Below are positions 15,515-24,044 of a stretch of 64,000 bases of DNA, in pieces. The translations under genes were made by a program, and so were the position numbers. Positions within the stretch are counted from its first letter, which is position 1. Each line of letters begins with the position of its first letter. The DNA comes from an uncultured Monoglobus sp. Its GTDB lineage: Bacteria > Bacillota > Clostridia > Monoglobales > Monoglobaceae. The notes under the pieces were generated by a model. That model had not been told where the DNA came from, ran no database searches, and saw only the letters and a program-made list of their open reading frames with translations. The DNA lies in NCBI GenBank assembly GCA_947625055.1, contig CANQMT010000006.1:1-64000 (forward strand), written 5' to 3'.

Positions 15515-15543
15515 ATTATAAACCATTTGGACGGGTTTTACAA
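15515..15543 (-). promoter_or_regulatory. Promoter of the DUF362 gene
   Basis: On the minus strand TTGTAA (15543-15538), 17-bp spacer, TATAAT (15520-15515). Confidence 0.75.
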
Positions 15544-15582
15544 GCGCGAAGGCGGACCGAGGCAAAATTTTAATAAAAAACC

Positions 15583-15611
15583 TTGACACAGGGCGCGGAT
15601 TATGTTATAAT
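15583..15611 (+). promoter_or_regulatory. Consensus promoter of tRNA-Glu
   Basis: TTGACA (15583-15588), 17-bp spacer, TATAAT (15606-15611). Confidence 0.88.
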
Positions 15612-15638
15612 ACAACCCGTCTCAAACAAAAAAGACGC

Positions 15639-15713
15639 GGTCCGTTGGTCAAGAGGTTAAGACACCGCCCTTTCACGGCGGTAACAGGGGTTCAATTCCC
15701 CTACGGATCACCA
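15639..15713 (+). tRNA. tRNA-Glu (anticodon TTC)
   Basis: Acceptor GGTCCGT pairs with ACGGATC, the anticodon arm is CCGCC/CTTTCAC/GGCGG giving TTC, the T loop is TTCAATT, and CCA is encoded. Confidence 0.97.
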
Positions 15714-15722
15714 CAAAAATCT

Positions 15723-15769
15723 AATCCGAACTTTTCGCCTGTCGGCGGAGGGTTCGGATTTTTGTTTTT
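15723..15769 (+). terminator. Terminator of tRNA-Glu
   Basis: AATCCGAAC and GTTCGGATT pair over a 20-nt loop that contains a smaller GCC/GGC hairpin, then TTTGTTTTTG. Confidence 0.75.
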
Positions 15770-15869
15770 GTCGGCCGCTTATCACTATGTCGGCATTGAT
15801 CGGCACGATTTGTGTTATAAAATAATAATCGGATACCGCAAACCATTAAATATTTTGGAGGAATTAAAA

Positions 15870-18599
15870 ATGTCATTATGGTTTGATTCAAGACGGCATG
15901 AATACGCAATGGACGGTAAGAACGGCTGGTTTATAAAATATTGCGATAAAATCGCCGATAAGCTGAGCGGGCTCTGCGAAGAACATTTCAAAGGCAAGGC
16001 AAACCGTCATACCGCCGATGATGTGGATTACGACGAGGACATGACCGTTAAGGAAAGAATGGAGAAAGAGGTTGCTGACCGCAAGGCCGCGGATGAAAAT
16101 ATCATGGTGGGTCTTGAGGGCGAGCGGGCGGCGCGCGCGGGAGCCGACGCGGCTCTCGGCAAAAGGATCGACGCGGAAACTTCGTCCCGCGAATCGGGCG
16201 ACGCGGCTCTCAGCAAAAGGATCGACGCGGAAGCCGAGGCAAGACGGTCGGCTGACGAGACCTTGCAGGATAACATTGATTCCGAATCGGAAGATCTGAA
16301 CAATCAGATCGCCGAAGAAAAAAGTGAGAGAAAAAACGCCGACACGGCATTGGGCGGCAGGATCGACGCGGAAGCTTCATCCCGCGAGTCGGGCGACACG
16401 GCACTCGGCGGCAGGATAGATAAGGAGATCGCGGACCGCAAGAGCGGCAGCGCCGCGCTTCAAAACAGCTTAAACAGCGAGATCTCGGACAGAAAAGCGG
16501 CGGATGATATTCTGCAAAGCAGTATCGACGATTTGCGTCTCAGCGTGAGGGGAACAATGTCAAACCCTATTATCGTGAGCGAGGAAGAACTTGACCGCAC
16601 ATGGGAAAACGGATTTTATAAAAGCACGATCGGAGAAACAAAAATAGATCACGGCGATGTGAATTACGAATGGACTGTCGCGGTGACAAATTATGCGGGA
16701 ACGGGCGAGGCGGAAATCTGCCATGTTGTGCAGACGATGATAAATGAAAAAGGCATTGCGGAAATGTACAGGAGCGCGTCCGCTACGGTTACAGATCCGT
16801 CTCGGGTGCTCGTACATTCGGAGTTTTCAGAATGGACGCCGATACAATATCTTGACGGCACACTCAAACATCCGAGAATATTAACCGGGGAAGAAATTAA
16901 TTTTAACACGATAATCGACCCGGGAGTATATTATATCGACTGCGACAAAATCGTAAACGGCCCGCCGCACAGCGCGAGGTGTGAGTGTCTTATCGTGATC
17001 CCCGCCGTGCGCGGAGTGGCAGGTAGCGATCAGATAAAAGATAGGGAAGCGGGTAAATATGTTGAGCAGATCTGTCAGGCGAATTATGAGAGCGAAATAT
17101 ATGAATACAGACGGATCCTTTCGATCGGCGAGGATCAGTACGATGACGTAACTTACGGAGAGTTAAAATGGAATCTGGTTATAACGGAAAACCATCTTTC
17201 AGACGCCGTAAATGCCTGCGATAGCTATAAAAAGCTGTCAGACCGCATCAATAAAGTTGATGAGGGCACGCTTAAAAATCCTATTACAGTGTCCAATGTA
17301 CAACTTGTAAAAACATGGAAACCGGGTTGGTATAATTGTGCCACAATAGTGTTGCCCGGCGAATCAGGCAAGGCGCAGTCGCCAAATCATTTAATACGGG
17401 TAACTAATCAGTGGGACAATGAGGGCGGAAATTGGATCGTCCAGACAGCATATGATTGGAACGGAAACGCAAGCTTTTATAGACGGTCGGTTGAGGGAGA
17501 TCATAATTACGACAAAACTTTAGAAAATCATCCGTTTAGTGCCACTGATGATGACTGGATACCGATCGTTGACAACAAGGACGATCCGTTTGTGATGCAC
17601 GGTACATATGACTTGACTGAACATCCGGGCGGCATAAGATGCATGGGGGAGGCAGCATCCGATAACGAATCATGGATGCTTGATTATGAAATTCCGCCCG
17701 TAATCATAACCAATTCGGTTTTAGGGGTTGTTGAACTAAAGGCTCAGGATGAAGTCTACAATGGCTTAACGTGGGACGACAAAGGAAAAACATTCAGCGT
17801 GTTCGCGGAATACAGAAGGGATGACAATTACGCAGAAGCTAAAATTCTTCTTAACGAACACCCGATATGTCAAAAAAGTTATGCCGTTTTAAGATCCGCT
17901 AAAGAACTGTCGTTTATACGTTTGTATTTGGGAACCGCGACTGTCAAAGATATAAGCATAGGCGGGGCCGCGGGCCCAGACGGTGCCATGACGCCGTCAT
18001 CGGCGGATATTGATTTCACGTTTTCGGATCAGGGTCCGGAAGGACATAACCCCGCAATTTATATTTTAAATTACGGGTGCATGTTCGATGATAAAGGCGG
18101 ATTTAACGCGGGCGAACAGTCGGAGGCCTCGGACGGAGGCGGCGCGATAGGCCGATTGGCTAAAACAACTTCGGGCGGCGCCGTAGGTTCTGAAGCCGAA
18201 AGCAAAAACGGATTTGCCGGCGGCTATCATGTTAAAGTCGGAGGCATGGGCGCGGCGATAGGCGCGAACGCGCACGCATATCACGGCGGCGCGGCAGGCA
18301 GCGGAGCGCAGGCAGGCAGCGGATTTGCGGGCGGAATGAACGCGAAATGCGGCACGGCGCCGAACGGCGCGGACGTAGACTGCATACAGCTCGGAAGCGG
18401 CACAAACGGCAATGAAAAGACGCTTAAAGTGTATGATTATCAGTTGACCACGCTCGATGCGCAGGGAAATCAACATCTTTCGGACGTCGGCGATATTTCC
18501 AAACTTAAAACAGACGACAGAACCGATATAGTTTCGGCGATTAATAACATAGTATTGGAAATCGAAGAAATAAAACAATCGACGGCGAGCATAAATTAA
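15870..18599 (+). CDS. Phage tail-fibre-like protein, orphan
   Basis: A 909-residue protein with no signal peptide or membrane helix. Residues about 55-230 are a long coiled coil of degenerate repeats (RIDAETSSRESGDAALSKRI and variants). About 232-590 hold two or three beta-rich, Trp-containing segments like pyocin-knob or tail-fibre domains (TWENGFYKS, TWKPGWYNC). About 750-835 are Gly/Ala-rich repeats such as GAAIGANAHAYHGGAAGSGA. The C-terminus carries LKTDDRTDIVSAINNI, close to the LKT-D-x-x-LVxAIN motif of phage fibres. GGAGG precedes ATG 15870. No tail, portal or integrase genes are nearby, so it is a stand-alone fibre or adhesin-like protein of unknown use. Confidence 0.75.
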   Translation: MSLWFDSRRHEYAMDGKNGWFIKYCDKIADKLSGLCEEHFKGKANRHTADDVDYDEDMTVKERMEKEVADRKAADENIMVGLEGERAARAGADAALGKRIDAETSSRESGDAALSKRIDAEAEARRSADETLQDNIDSESEDLNNQIAEEKSERKNADTALGGRIDAEASSRESGDTALGGRIDKEIADRKSGSAALQNSLNSEISDRKAADDILQSSIDDLRLSVRGTMSNPIIVSEEELDRTWENGFYKSTIGETKIDHGDVNYEWTVAVTNYAGTGEAEICHVVQTMINEKGIAEMYRSASATVTDPSRVLVHSEFSEWTPIQYLDGTLKHPRILTGEEINFNTIIDPGVYYIDCDKIVNGPPHSARCECLIVIPAVRGVAGSDQIKDREAGKYVEQICQANYESEIYEYRRILSIGEDQYDDVTYGELKWNLVITENHLSDAVNACDSYKKLSDRINKVDEGTLKNPITVSNVQLVKTWKPGWYNCATIVLPGESGKAQSPNHLIRVTNQWDNEGGNWIVQTAYDWNGNASFYRRSVEGDHNYDKTLENHPFSATDDDWIPIVDNKDDPFVMHGTYDLTEHPGGIRCMGEAASDNESWMLDYEIPPVIITNSVLGVVELKAQDEVYNGLTWDDKGKTFSVFAEYRRDDNYAEAKILLNEHPICQKSYAVLRSAKELSFIRLYLGTATVKDISIGGAAGPDGAMTPSSADIDFTFSDQGPEGHNPAIYILNYGCMFDDKGGFNAGEQSEASDGGGAIGRLAKTTSGGAVGSEAESKNGFAGGYHVKVGGMGAAIGANAHAYHGGAAGSGAQAGSGFAGGMNAKCGTAPNGADVDCIQLGSGTNGNEKTLKVYDYQLTTLDAQGNQHLSDVGDISKLKTDDRTDIVSAINNIVLEIEEIKQSTASIN

Positions 18600-18681
18600 A
18601 TCGGCGATTGAATTAAAATCACCGGCGGCGAACTTTCGCCTGATTGCGCGTCTGCCGTCAGGACAAGCGGCGCGGGACAAT

Positions 18682-18706
18682 AAAAAACGCGGCGTTTGAG
18701 CCGCGG
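18682..18706 (-). terminator. Terminator of the peptidase-nucleotidyltransferase-PqqD operon
   Basis: On the minus strand CGCGGC, short loop, GCCGCG, followed by six T. Confidence 0.75.
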
Positions 18707-18718
18707 AACAAAGCGCGA

Positions 18719-19177
18719 TCAGTGCAGGATAAAATGCTTTACTTTTGAGAGGCACCGCCTTATCGGGCGGAACGCGGACAGCGCGCAGCAGTATATCCGG
18801 TACCGCGCGCCGCGAAGGTGATAGATCCTGCCGCCGCTTTTGATAACGCCGCAGGCGACCGCCAGAACGTTATCGTTGGTGATGCCGGGCTCAAGTGCGG
18901 TCTGGTTGTCGCCGCACAGCGTATAGCCGTTTTCGGTCACGCGCACTACCCTATGCAGGACAAAACCGCCGTCATTTCTGCGGCAGAGCGGTATATCGTA
19001 TTTTTTAAGCCCGCCCTCGGCGGGCTTTTTTAATATGACCGTGTCACAGCCGTTGCCGATAAGCGGCAGCATGCTTGTGCCGTTTGTGATCATTCTGAAT
19101 GTTCTGCCGTTTTCAAACTCGCCGAGCATGATCGGCAGCAGCTTTTCCATCGGCAGCTTTTTGGTCTGTTTCTCCAT
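18719..19177 (-). CDS. S24/S26-like (signal-peptidase-fold) peptidase, soluble
   Basis: A 152-residue protein with the S26 layout: nucleophile motif NGTSMLP (Ser35), DTVIL, then LHRVV (His75) and TLCGDN (Asp90). Ser with His, rather than Lys, is the arrangement of the SipW/ER-type signal peptidases. It has no N-terminal membrane anchor, unlike ordinary signal peptidases, and a basic, Cys-containing C-terminal tail. AGGAG lies 5 nt before the ATG. It is the last gene of a minus-strand operon after the nucleotidyltransferase (8-bp gap). In that context it may cut a leader from a modified peptide; this is inference. Confidence 0.7.
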   Translation of the reverse strand: MEKQTKKLPMEKLLPIMLGEFENGRTFRMITNGTSMLPLIGNGCDTVILKKPAEGGLKKYDIPLCRRNDGGFVLHRVVRVTENGYTLCGDNQTALEPGITNDNVLAVACGVIKSGGRIYHLRGARYRIYCCALSAFRPIRRCLSKVKHFILH

Positions 19178-19185
19178 ACGAACTC

Positions 19186-20403
19186 CTAATCATAAAACTT
19201 TTTGTCAAAGAAGCTTTTTTCAAATCCGAGCTGCTTGTTGTTGTCTATAACTTCGTCCATAAGACTTCCGTAGCCGCCGGCGCCCGAGTTGAAAACCACG
19301 TCGGCCATTGATTTGACGTCCCCTTTTCGCTTGGTCAGGATCTGGAACCAGCGGACGACGGTGTAATAAGGATAAAGATACGGCCTCCCCTTGAGTCCGG
19401 GATATTTTATTTCCATAATGGCGCGCTTGTTGAACATTACGCTCAGCAGCACTTTTGCTTTTCGCACGATCGGGTTCTTGTCGTGTTCCGCCAGACGGTA
19501 AAATCTCAGCATTGTATAGTTTTCGATCGAGCCGTAGGCCCCGTTGAGCATCAGAAGCGTCTCGGTCTGCCGTGTAAGCGGCGTGTGTTCCGCGCCCTCG
19601 AACCATATCTCGCCAAGGCGGGTTATAACGCTGTCAAACTTTGAAAACCCGAGCTTTTCGATTTTTTCGGCGATATAGTCATAGCGCGGGTTCGGATCTT
19701 TCTTGAGCTCCCTTCTTATCAGCCAAAGGTCAACGACCGGCTTTACGCCTCCGCCCGACGTTTCGTAATGCATCGCGAAATGGGTCAGAGCGTGGATATA
19801 AAGATCCTCGGCGGTCATGCGGTGCTTGAATTTTCCGCCCGCCGGCACGGCCCTCTCCCATGCGTCGTCGAACAGTTTGTATTTGTCGCCGTGATAGACG
19901 GACGTTAATCTGGTGTGAAGCTCAAGGTTGATAAACGGGTCGAGGTTAAAAACGACCTCGTGCGTGCTGGTGTGGTCGTATACATATCCGTTCTCCTCAA
20001 GCACCTGCCGCACTTCATCGAGCTGGTTCGGGTCGATAAGCACATCAACGTCGTTCATTTCACGCATATACGGCTTGGGATAGAGATCCTTTATCACAAA
20101 ACCTTTGATAGGCATTGAAAAAAGCCCCCGATCTTCAAGCTTGTCAAACAGATCGTTTAAATATATGTTTCTGAACTTTTCTTTCGCTTTAAGCATCCTC
20201 GCGTCCGCCGTGAGCCTCTCAAGAGTATCGGGATCGGCTCCGGTTAAACGGTCGGCCATGTCCGCGGCAATGCAGACGAAGCCCTGATTATACGCGGTCG
20301 AAATAAAGCGGCCGGGATCAAGATCCGCGGGCGGATCGGGCGCGGGACGGCCCAGGACCGCCTCGGTTATTGACTTGATAAAATATTCCGATGTGCTGTC
20401 CAT
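19186..20403 (-). CDS. Nucleotidyltransferase family protein (NTP_transf_5-like)
   Basis: A 405-residue protein with the family signature around residues 95-120: MPIKGFVIKDLYPKP followed by MREMNDVDVLI, where the Asp-x-Asp binds metal. A His-rich helix (IHALTHFAMHYE) and a C-terminal helical part follow. Related proteins occur in peptide-maturation clusters, including some lasso peptide clusters, where the exact reaction is mostly unproven. AAAGGAG precedes ATG 20403. It lies between PqqD (10-bp gap) and the S26-like peptidase, so all three are one operon. Confidence 0.8.
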   Translation of the reverse strand: MDSTSEYFIKSITEAVLGRPAPDPPADLDPGRFISTAYNQGFVCIAADMADRLTGADPDTLERLTADARMLKAKEKFRNIYLNDLFDKLEDRGLFSMPIKGFVIKDLYPKPYMREMNDVDVLIDPNQLDEVRQVLEENGYVYDHTSTHEVVFNLDPFINLELHTRLTSVYHGDKYKLFDDAWERAVPAGGKFKHRMTAEDLYIHALTHFAMHYETSGGGVKPVVDLWLIRRELKKDPNPRYDYIAEKIEKLGFSKFDSVITRLGEIWFEGAEHTPLTRQTETLLMLNGAYGSIENYTMLRFYRLAEHDKNPIVRKAKVLLSVMFNKRAIMEIKYPGLKGRPYLYPYYTVVRWFQILTKRKGDVKSMADVVFNSGAGGYGSLMDEVIDNNKQLGFEKSFFDKKFYD

Positions 20404-20413
20404 ACTGTCTCCT

Positions 20414-20677
20414 TTAATCGTCAAGCGCTCCGGCGCTCCTTATTGTCTCAACGAATTTTTCGGCGTCGCGCTTTGCGGTTGCGGCGTCTATGTCGTATTC
20501 CGCAGTGAGGGCCTGCGCCAGTCCGTCGAGATCCGCGCCTTTCTCAAGCGCCTTCCACAGTACGATCCCGCTTTCGTTGAGCTCGATTATGGAGCTGCGT
20601 CCGTTCGCGGTCCCGCTTTCGATAACAACGGCCTCGCCGCCGAACTCTTTTAATATGTATCCGTTTTTTATTTTCAT
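20414..20677 (-). CDS. PqqD-family peptide-binding protein (RiPP recognition element)
   Basis: An 87-residue stand-alone PqqD-like winged helix: NGYILKEFGGEAVVIESG, SIIELNESGIVLWKAL, then a helical half ending in FVETIRSAGAL. Such domains bind the leader of ribosomal peptides and pass it to tailoring enzymes. AAGGAG precedes the ATG. It heads the operon with the nucleotidyltransferase and S26-like peptidase and is divergent from an ABC exporter, the layout expected for a peptide-maturation locus. No precursor peptide gene was recognised. Confidence 0.85.
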   Translation of the reverse strand: MKIKNGYILKEFGGEAVVIESGTANGRSSIIELNESGIVLWKALEKGADLDGLAQALTAEYDIDAATAKRDAEKFVETIRSAGALDD

Positions 20678-20714
20678 GATAATTCTCCTTGCTTTGCCGT
20701 TTTAAATATATATG

Positions 20715-20743
20715 TTGAAAAATTTTGCGCGCTGTGTTATAAT
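20715..20743 (+). promoter_or_regulatory. Promoter of the ABC exporter gene
   Basis: TTGAAA (20715-20720), 17-bp spacer, TATAAT (20738-20743). I could not identify a convincing promoter for the divergent PqqD operon. Confidence 0.8.
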
Positions 20744-20779
20744 GTTTTTGAACGGGATTCCAAAGGGAGGTGCCTGCCG

Positions 20780-22459
20780 ATGAGCAAAAGCGGAACCCTC
20801 AGATGGATTTACGGCCGTATTCGCGGCCAGCGGTACATAATGTTTTTATTGACGGCGCTCAACGGCGTTTCTTCCGCGCTGGGCGTCTATTTCGCGTTCC
20901 TTTCAAAAAGCGTTATTGACGCGGCCACATCGCGCGATATGCACCGCCTGCTTATTCAGTCTGTGATCGCCGTGGCGGTTATCCTTGCCGAGATCCTGCT
21001 TTCCTACCTTTCCGCGTATATCGAGGAGCGTTCGACCGCGACTCTTGACAAAAAGCTGAAACAGCGGATATTTTCGATGATAATCCGAAAGGATTACGCC
21101 TCGGTGACTGCCTACCACAGCGGCGACCTTATGACCCGTCTTACAGACGATGTGTCGGTGATATCGGCCAATGTGCTGACTCTTGTGCCGGCGGTGTTCG
21201 GTTTCGCCGTGACTTTGGTCCTGGCGCTTATCGGGCTGCTTGAGCTGGATCTCAGATTCGGCCTGATATTTCTGGTGGGCGGCGCTTTGTTCCTGATAGC
21301 CGTCAGAGTTTTCAGCCGCTATCTGAAAAGTCTCCACAAGCGGGTCCAAAACGCCGTTTCTAAGGGCAACTCATTCTTTCAGGAAGCGATAGCAAATCTG
21401 CTGATGATAAAGGTCTTCGGCATCGAGAACCGTGTCGGCGATATCGGCGGTGAGCGCCAAAGCGCCGTGCGCCGCGCGAGGATCCGCCGCAGCAACGTTC
21501 ATATCGTGTCATACATGGGCGCGAGCCTGCTGTTCAGCATAGGCAGCCTTTACGCCCTGATCTGGAGCGCCTATAAGCTGTCGCTCGGTCTGATAACATT
21601 CGGAACCCTGACGGCTATTTTGCAGCTTGTGAACCGCGTTCAGTCGCCTGTGGCCGCTATGACGGGCGTTATCCCGCGCGTGTTCTCGATCCTGGCATCC
21701 GCTGAGCGTCTTATCGAGATCGAAAATCTGCCTGACGAGGAAGCTTCGGCTCCGAAGGACCGCGAGGAATATTACCGCGGCTTTTCCGAGCTGCGCTTTT
21801 CGGGCGTCAGCTTCTCGTACGATAAACTTCCGGTCATCAGGAATGCCGACTTCGCAGTAAAACGCGGCAGCTTCACCGTTATAGGCGGTCATTCGGGGAT
21901 AGGAAAAAGCACCTTGCTCAAGCTGCTTCTCGGCGTGTATAAGCCCGACGGCGGAAGCGTCTCGGTCGTGATAAACAACGAGCGGATCGAGGCCGGGCCC
22001 GACACCCGCGCGCTTTTTGCCTATGTGCCTCAGGGAAATATGATATTGTCCGGCACTATCCGCGGCACCCTGACGATGGTGCGTCCGAATGCCTCCGATG
22101 AGGAGATCCGGCGGGCCGCGGAAATAAGCTGCGCGAAGGAATTTTTAGACCAGCTTCCGGAAGGGCTCGACACCGAGATAGGCGAGAACGGACTCGGTCT
22201 GTCGGAGGGCCAGGTACAGCGCCTTGCCATAACCCGCGCCGTGCTTTCGGGGGCGGGAGTCCTGCTGCTTGACGAGGCAACCTCCGCTCTGGACGAAAAG
22301 ACCGAGGCGGAGCTTTTGTCAAACCTCAAGGCGCTTAAAGACAAGACCTGCATAATCATATCGCACAAACCGTCCGCGTTTAAGATCTGCGACACTGTCA
22401 TGACCCTGAGCGGCGGAAACGTTAATGTCAAAAATATCAAAAGTACAGACGGCGGATAA
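20780..22459 (+). CDS. ABC exporter, fused membrane and ATPase domains
   Basis: A 559-residue half-transporter, expected to act as a dimer in export. Residues about 1-310 are the six-helix membrane domain. The ATPase domain has Walker A GGHSGIGKSTLL (about 370), LSEGQ signature, Walker B VLLLDEATSALDE and the H-loop ISHKPSA. There is no N-terminal C39 peptidase, so a leader would have to be removed by another enzyme. AAAGGGAGG precedes the ATG. Divergent from PqqD and convergent with the HPr-kinase-like gene, which ties it to the peptide-maturation-like cluster. Confidence 0.9.
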   Translation: MSKSGTLRWIYGRIRGQRYIMFLLTALNGVSSALGVYFAFLSKSVIDAATSRDMHRLLIQSVIAVAVILAEILLSYLSAYIEERSTATLDKKLKQRIFSMIIRKDYASVTAYHSGDLMTRLTDDVSVISANVLTLVPAVFGFAVTLVLALIGLLELDLRFGLIFLVGGALFLIAVRVFSRYLKSLHKRVQNAVSKGNSFFQEAIANLLMIKVFGIENRVGDIGGERQSAVRRARIRRSNVHIVSYMGASLLFSIGSLYALIWSAYKLSLGLITFGTLTAILQLVNRVQSPVAAMTGVIPRVFSILASAERLIEIENLPDEEASAPKDREEYYRGFSELRFSGVSFSYDKLPVIRNADFAVKRGSFTVIGGHSGIGKSTLLKLLLGVYKPDGGSVSVVINNERIEAGPDTRALFAYVPQGNMILSGTIRGTLTMVRPNASDEEIRRAAEISCAKEFLDQLPEGLDTEIGENGLGLSEGQVQRLAITRAVLSGAGVLLLDEATSALDEKTEAELLSNLKALKDKTCIIISHKPSAFKICDTVMTLSGGNVNVKNIKSTDGG

Positions 22460-22471
22460 GCCGTCTTTCTT
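22448..22471 (+). terminator. Terminator of the ABC exporter gene
   Basis: GACGGC, GGATAA (holding the stop codon), GCCGTC, then TTTCTT. Confidence 0.65.
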
Positions 22472-23165
22472 ATTTGTCCTTGACCGCAAGATAGGCGGTT
22501 TTTGCCGCGTCGACGCTCATGTTGCAAAAAAGATCCCATATCCTGACTTTTTTTAAGAACAGGATGATATATTCGGCTGTCTTTTCAAACAGAGCGGGAT
22601 CCGCCGGGCGGTAGACCGAGGCAAGCATCCGCGTCAGTGATGTTTTGGGATCAAGCGGAACGACACGGTTATCCGCCGAGCGGTTCACGCAGAACAGATC
22701 GCGGAGCGGTACGCTCGTGTTGGTTTGAAGGTTCTCCTTGCCGCACCAGGGCGTGCCGTAGGCGCGGAATTCGCCGCCGATACAGCGTATCAGCGGCTTG
22801 TCCCCGTTAACGATAACGCATTCGTCGCCTAAGAGCTTTTTCCAATACATGGCGTGAGTGGTTTTGCCGGTGCCGCTGGGCGCCGTAAAGGCGTAACCCG
22901 CGCCGCCGACTTTAAGCACGACCCCATGCATAAGAAAACCGTCGAAATCCAAGATCCTGTCCGCTATCTTGCGGTACACGGCGAGGCTTTCAAGGTAATC
23001 CGCCTCCGAAATGTCATCGCTTTTTTCGGCGGCGATCTCGGCTTCGGTAACGCTTATGTCAAAGTCCGTTTCTCCGTCCGTGAAATAATCCGCGCAGAGC
23101 GCCTCGACTCCGGGATACTTGTTGTCAATGCCGACCTTGAGGCCGGCAATTTCTATTTTGAACAT
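22470..23165 (-). CDS. HPr-kinase-like ATPase of peptide-modification type
   Basis: A 231-residue protein with the catalytic half of HPr kinase only: MHGVVLKVGGAGYAFTAP, P-loop APSGTGKTTH (about 92-101), NGDKPLIR and YGTPWCGKE. The N-terminal domain of true HPr kinase is missing. Short HprK relatives occur in RiPP clusters; in the paeninodin lasso cluster one phosphorylates the precursor. It starts 11 nt after the upstream stalk-domain gene with no clear ribosome site, so translation is probably coupled. Substrate unknown. Confidence 0.8.
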   Translation of the reverse strand: MFKIEIAGLKVGIDNKYPGVEALCADYFTDGETDFDISVTEAEIAAEKSDDISEADYLESLAVYRKIADRILDFDGFLMHGVVLKVGGAGYAFTAPSGTGKTTHAMYWKKLLGDECVIVNGDKPLIRCIGGEFRAYGTPWCGKENLQTNTSVPLRDLFCVNRSADNRVVPLDPKTSLTRMLASVYRPADPALFEKTAEYIILFLKKVRIWDLFCNMSVDAAKTAYLAVKDK

Positions 23166-23176
23166 TTGTTAAATTT

Positions 23177-23710
23177 TTAAAGCGTGATCGTGACCGTTGA
23201 AGTCGCTTCGTCCCACAAAACGACCGCGTCAAGCGCTTCGGATACGGCTCTTAACGGAACCAGCGTCCTGTCGCCGCTGCCGTCGGGAAGAGGCAGAAGG
23301 AACGGAGGAACTTCAAGCTCTTTTTGCGTGTTGAGGTCGACCGAAACATCCGCGATCGAGATACCGGGCTTGCCGATCTTCAGCGAAACCAGCTTGTAGC
23401 TCTTGGTGGCGAGAATGATCTGGCTCTCGTCTATCCACTCTACCTGAGCGCCCAGTTCCTCAAAAATGGCGCGCATGGGCACAAGAGTGCGTCCGTCCAA
23501 GATAATGGGATCCATGTCAAATTCCATAGTTTTGCCGTTGATAATGACCGTTGCGGTCTCGGCCGAGCCTGAGTCCAGCGCTTCCTGCGCCCGGGCCGCC
23601 CAGGCCGCGCCGTTGCTCTCGTAATCCGGCGCGCCGCTTTCATCGGCAAAAACGCCCGTGAACGAGAAGAGCATAACGCAGCATATCAATGCGGAAATGA
23701 ATCTTTTCAT
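23177..23710 (-). CDS. Secreted protein with copper-amine-oxidase-N-like stalk domain
   Basis: A 177-residue protein with a signal peptide (about 1-22, ending in VFADE). After a short acidic stretch, residues about 50-177 form the stalk-type domain common in clostridial surface proteins: VIINGKTMEFDMDPIILDGR, TLVPMRAIFEELGAQVEW and a second TLVPLRAVSEALDAVVLW, ending in TSTVTITL. It lacks any catalytic amine oxidase part. GGAGG lies upstream of the ATG. It is the first gene of a two-gene unit with the HPr-kinase-like gene, an unusual pairing of a secreted and a cytoplasmic protein. Confidence 0.8.
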   Translation of the reverse strand: MKRFISALICCVMLFSFTGVFADESGAPDYESNGAAWAARAQEALDSGSAETATVIINGKTMEFDMDPIILDGRTLVPMRAIFEELGAQVEWIDESQIILATKSYKLVSLKIGKPGISIADVSVDLNTQKELEVPPFLLPLPDGSGDRTLVPLRAVSEALDAVVLWDEATSTVTITL

Positions 23711-24044
23711 ATATCATACCTCCAAAAAAATAATACGTTCTTATTATATATCATATTTAAAATAAATGCAATAAAAAAATAAAATTTTTGACGGACAAAA
23801 GCGTTTTACGGAAGCGTTGCGGTTATTTTACAAAATATTTAAAATTATTTTAATAAAAACCTTGATTTTTTAAAAAAAGTAGTATAGAATTAAATTATAT
23901 ATGACAGTGATAAGACCTTTTTAGCGGTAAAAGGTTTTATTCAGGCGCTGTAACGAATTTTGGTTAATCGTGCGCCGTGGACGGCATGGCCGCGCGGCGG
24001 ATATGTTGAATACGAATTTATTAATTTGGGGGTGCTACACCGAT
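23711..24044. other. Divergent intergenic region with a response-regulator promoter and leader hairpin
   Basis: AT-rich left half with the promoter at 23862-23890. A leader of about 150 nt follows with a weak hairpin ACCTTTT/AAAAGGT (23915-23935) ahead of TTTATT. The right half is more GC-rich. No gene is seen. Confidence 0.5.
23862..23890 (+). promoter_or_regulatory. Promoter of the response regulator gene
   Basis: TTGATT (23862-23867), 17-bp spacer, TAGAAT (23885-23890). Confidence 0.6.

Noticed and set aside
15645-15869. Upstream extension of the tail-fibre-like frame to 15645
   Set aside because: It would run through tRNA-Glu and its terminator. GGAGG before ATG 15870 gives the real start.
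18719-23710. Calling the cluster a lasso peptide locus
   Set aside because: The cyclase, the transglutaminase-like protease and a precursor are all missing, so only a general peptide-maturation link is claimed.
23177-23710. A copper amine oxidase enzyme
   Set aside because: Only the N-terminal stalk-type domain is present; there is no catalytic domain or topaquinone Tyr.
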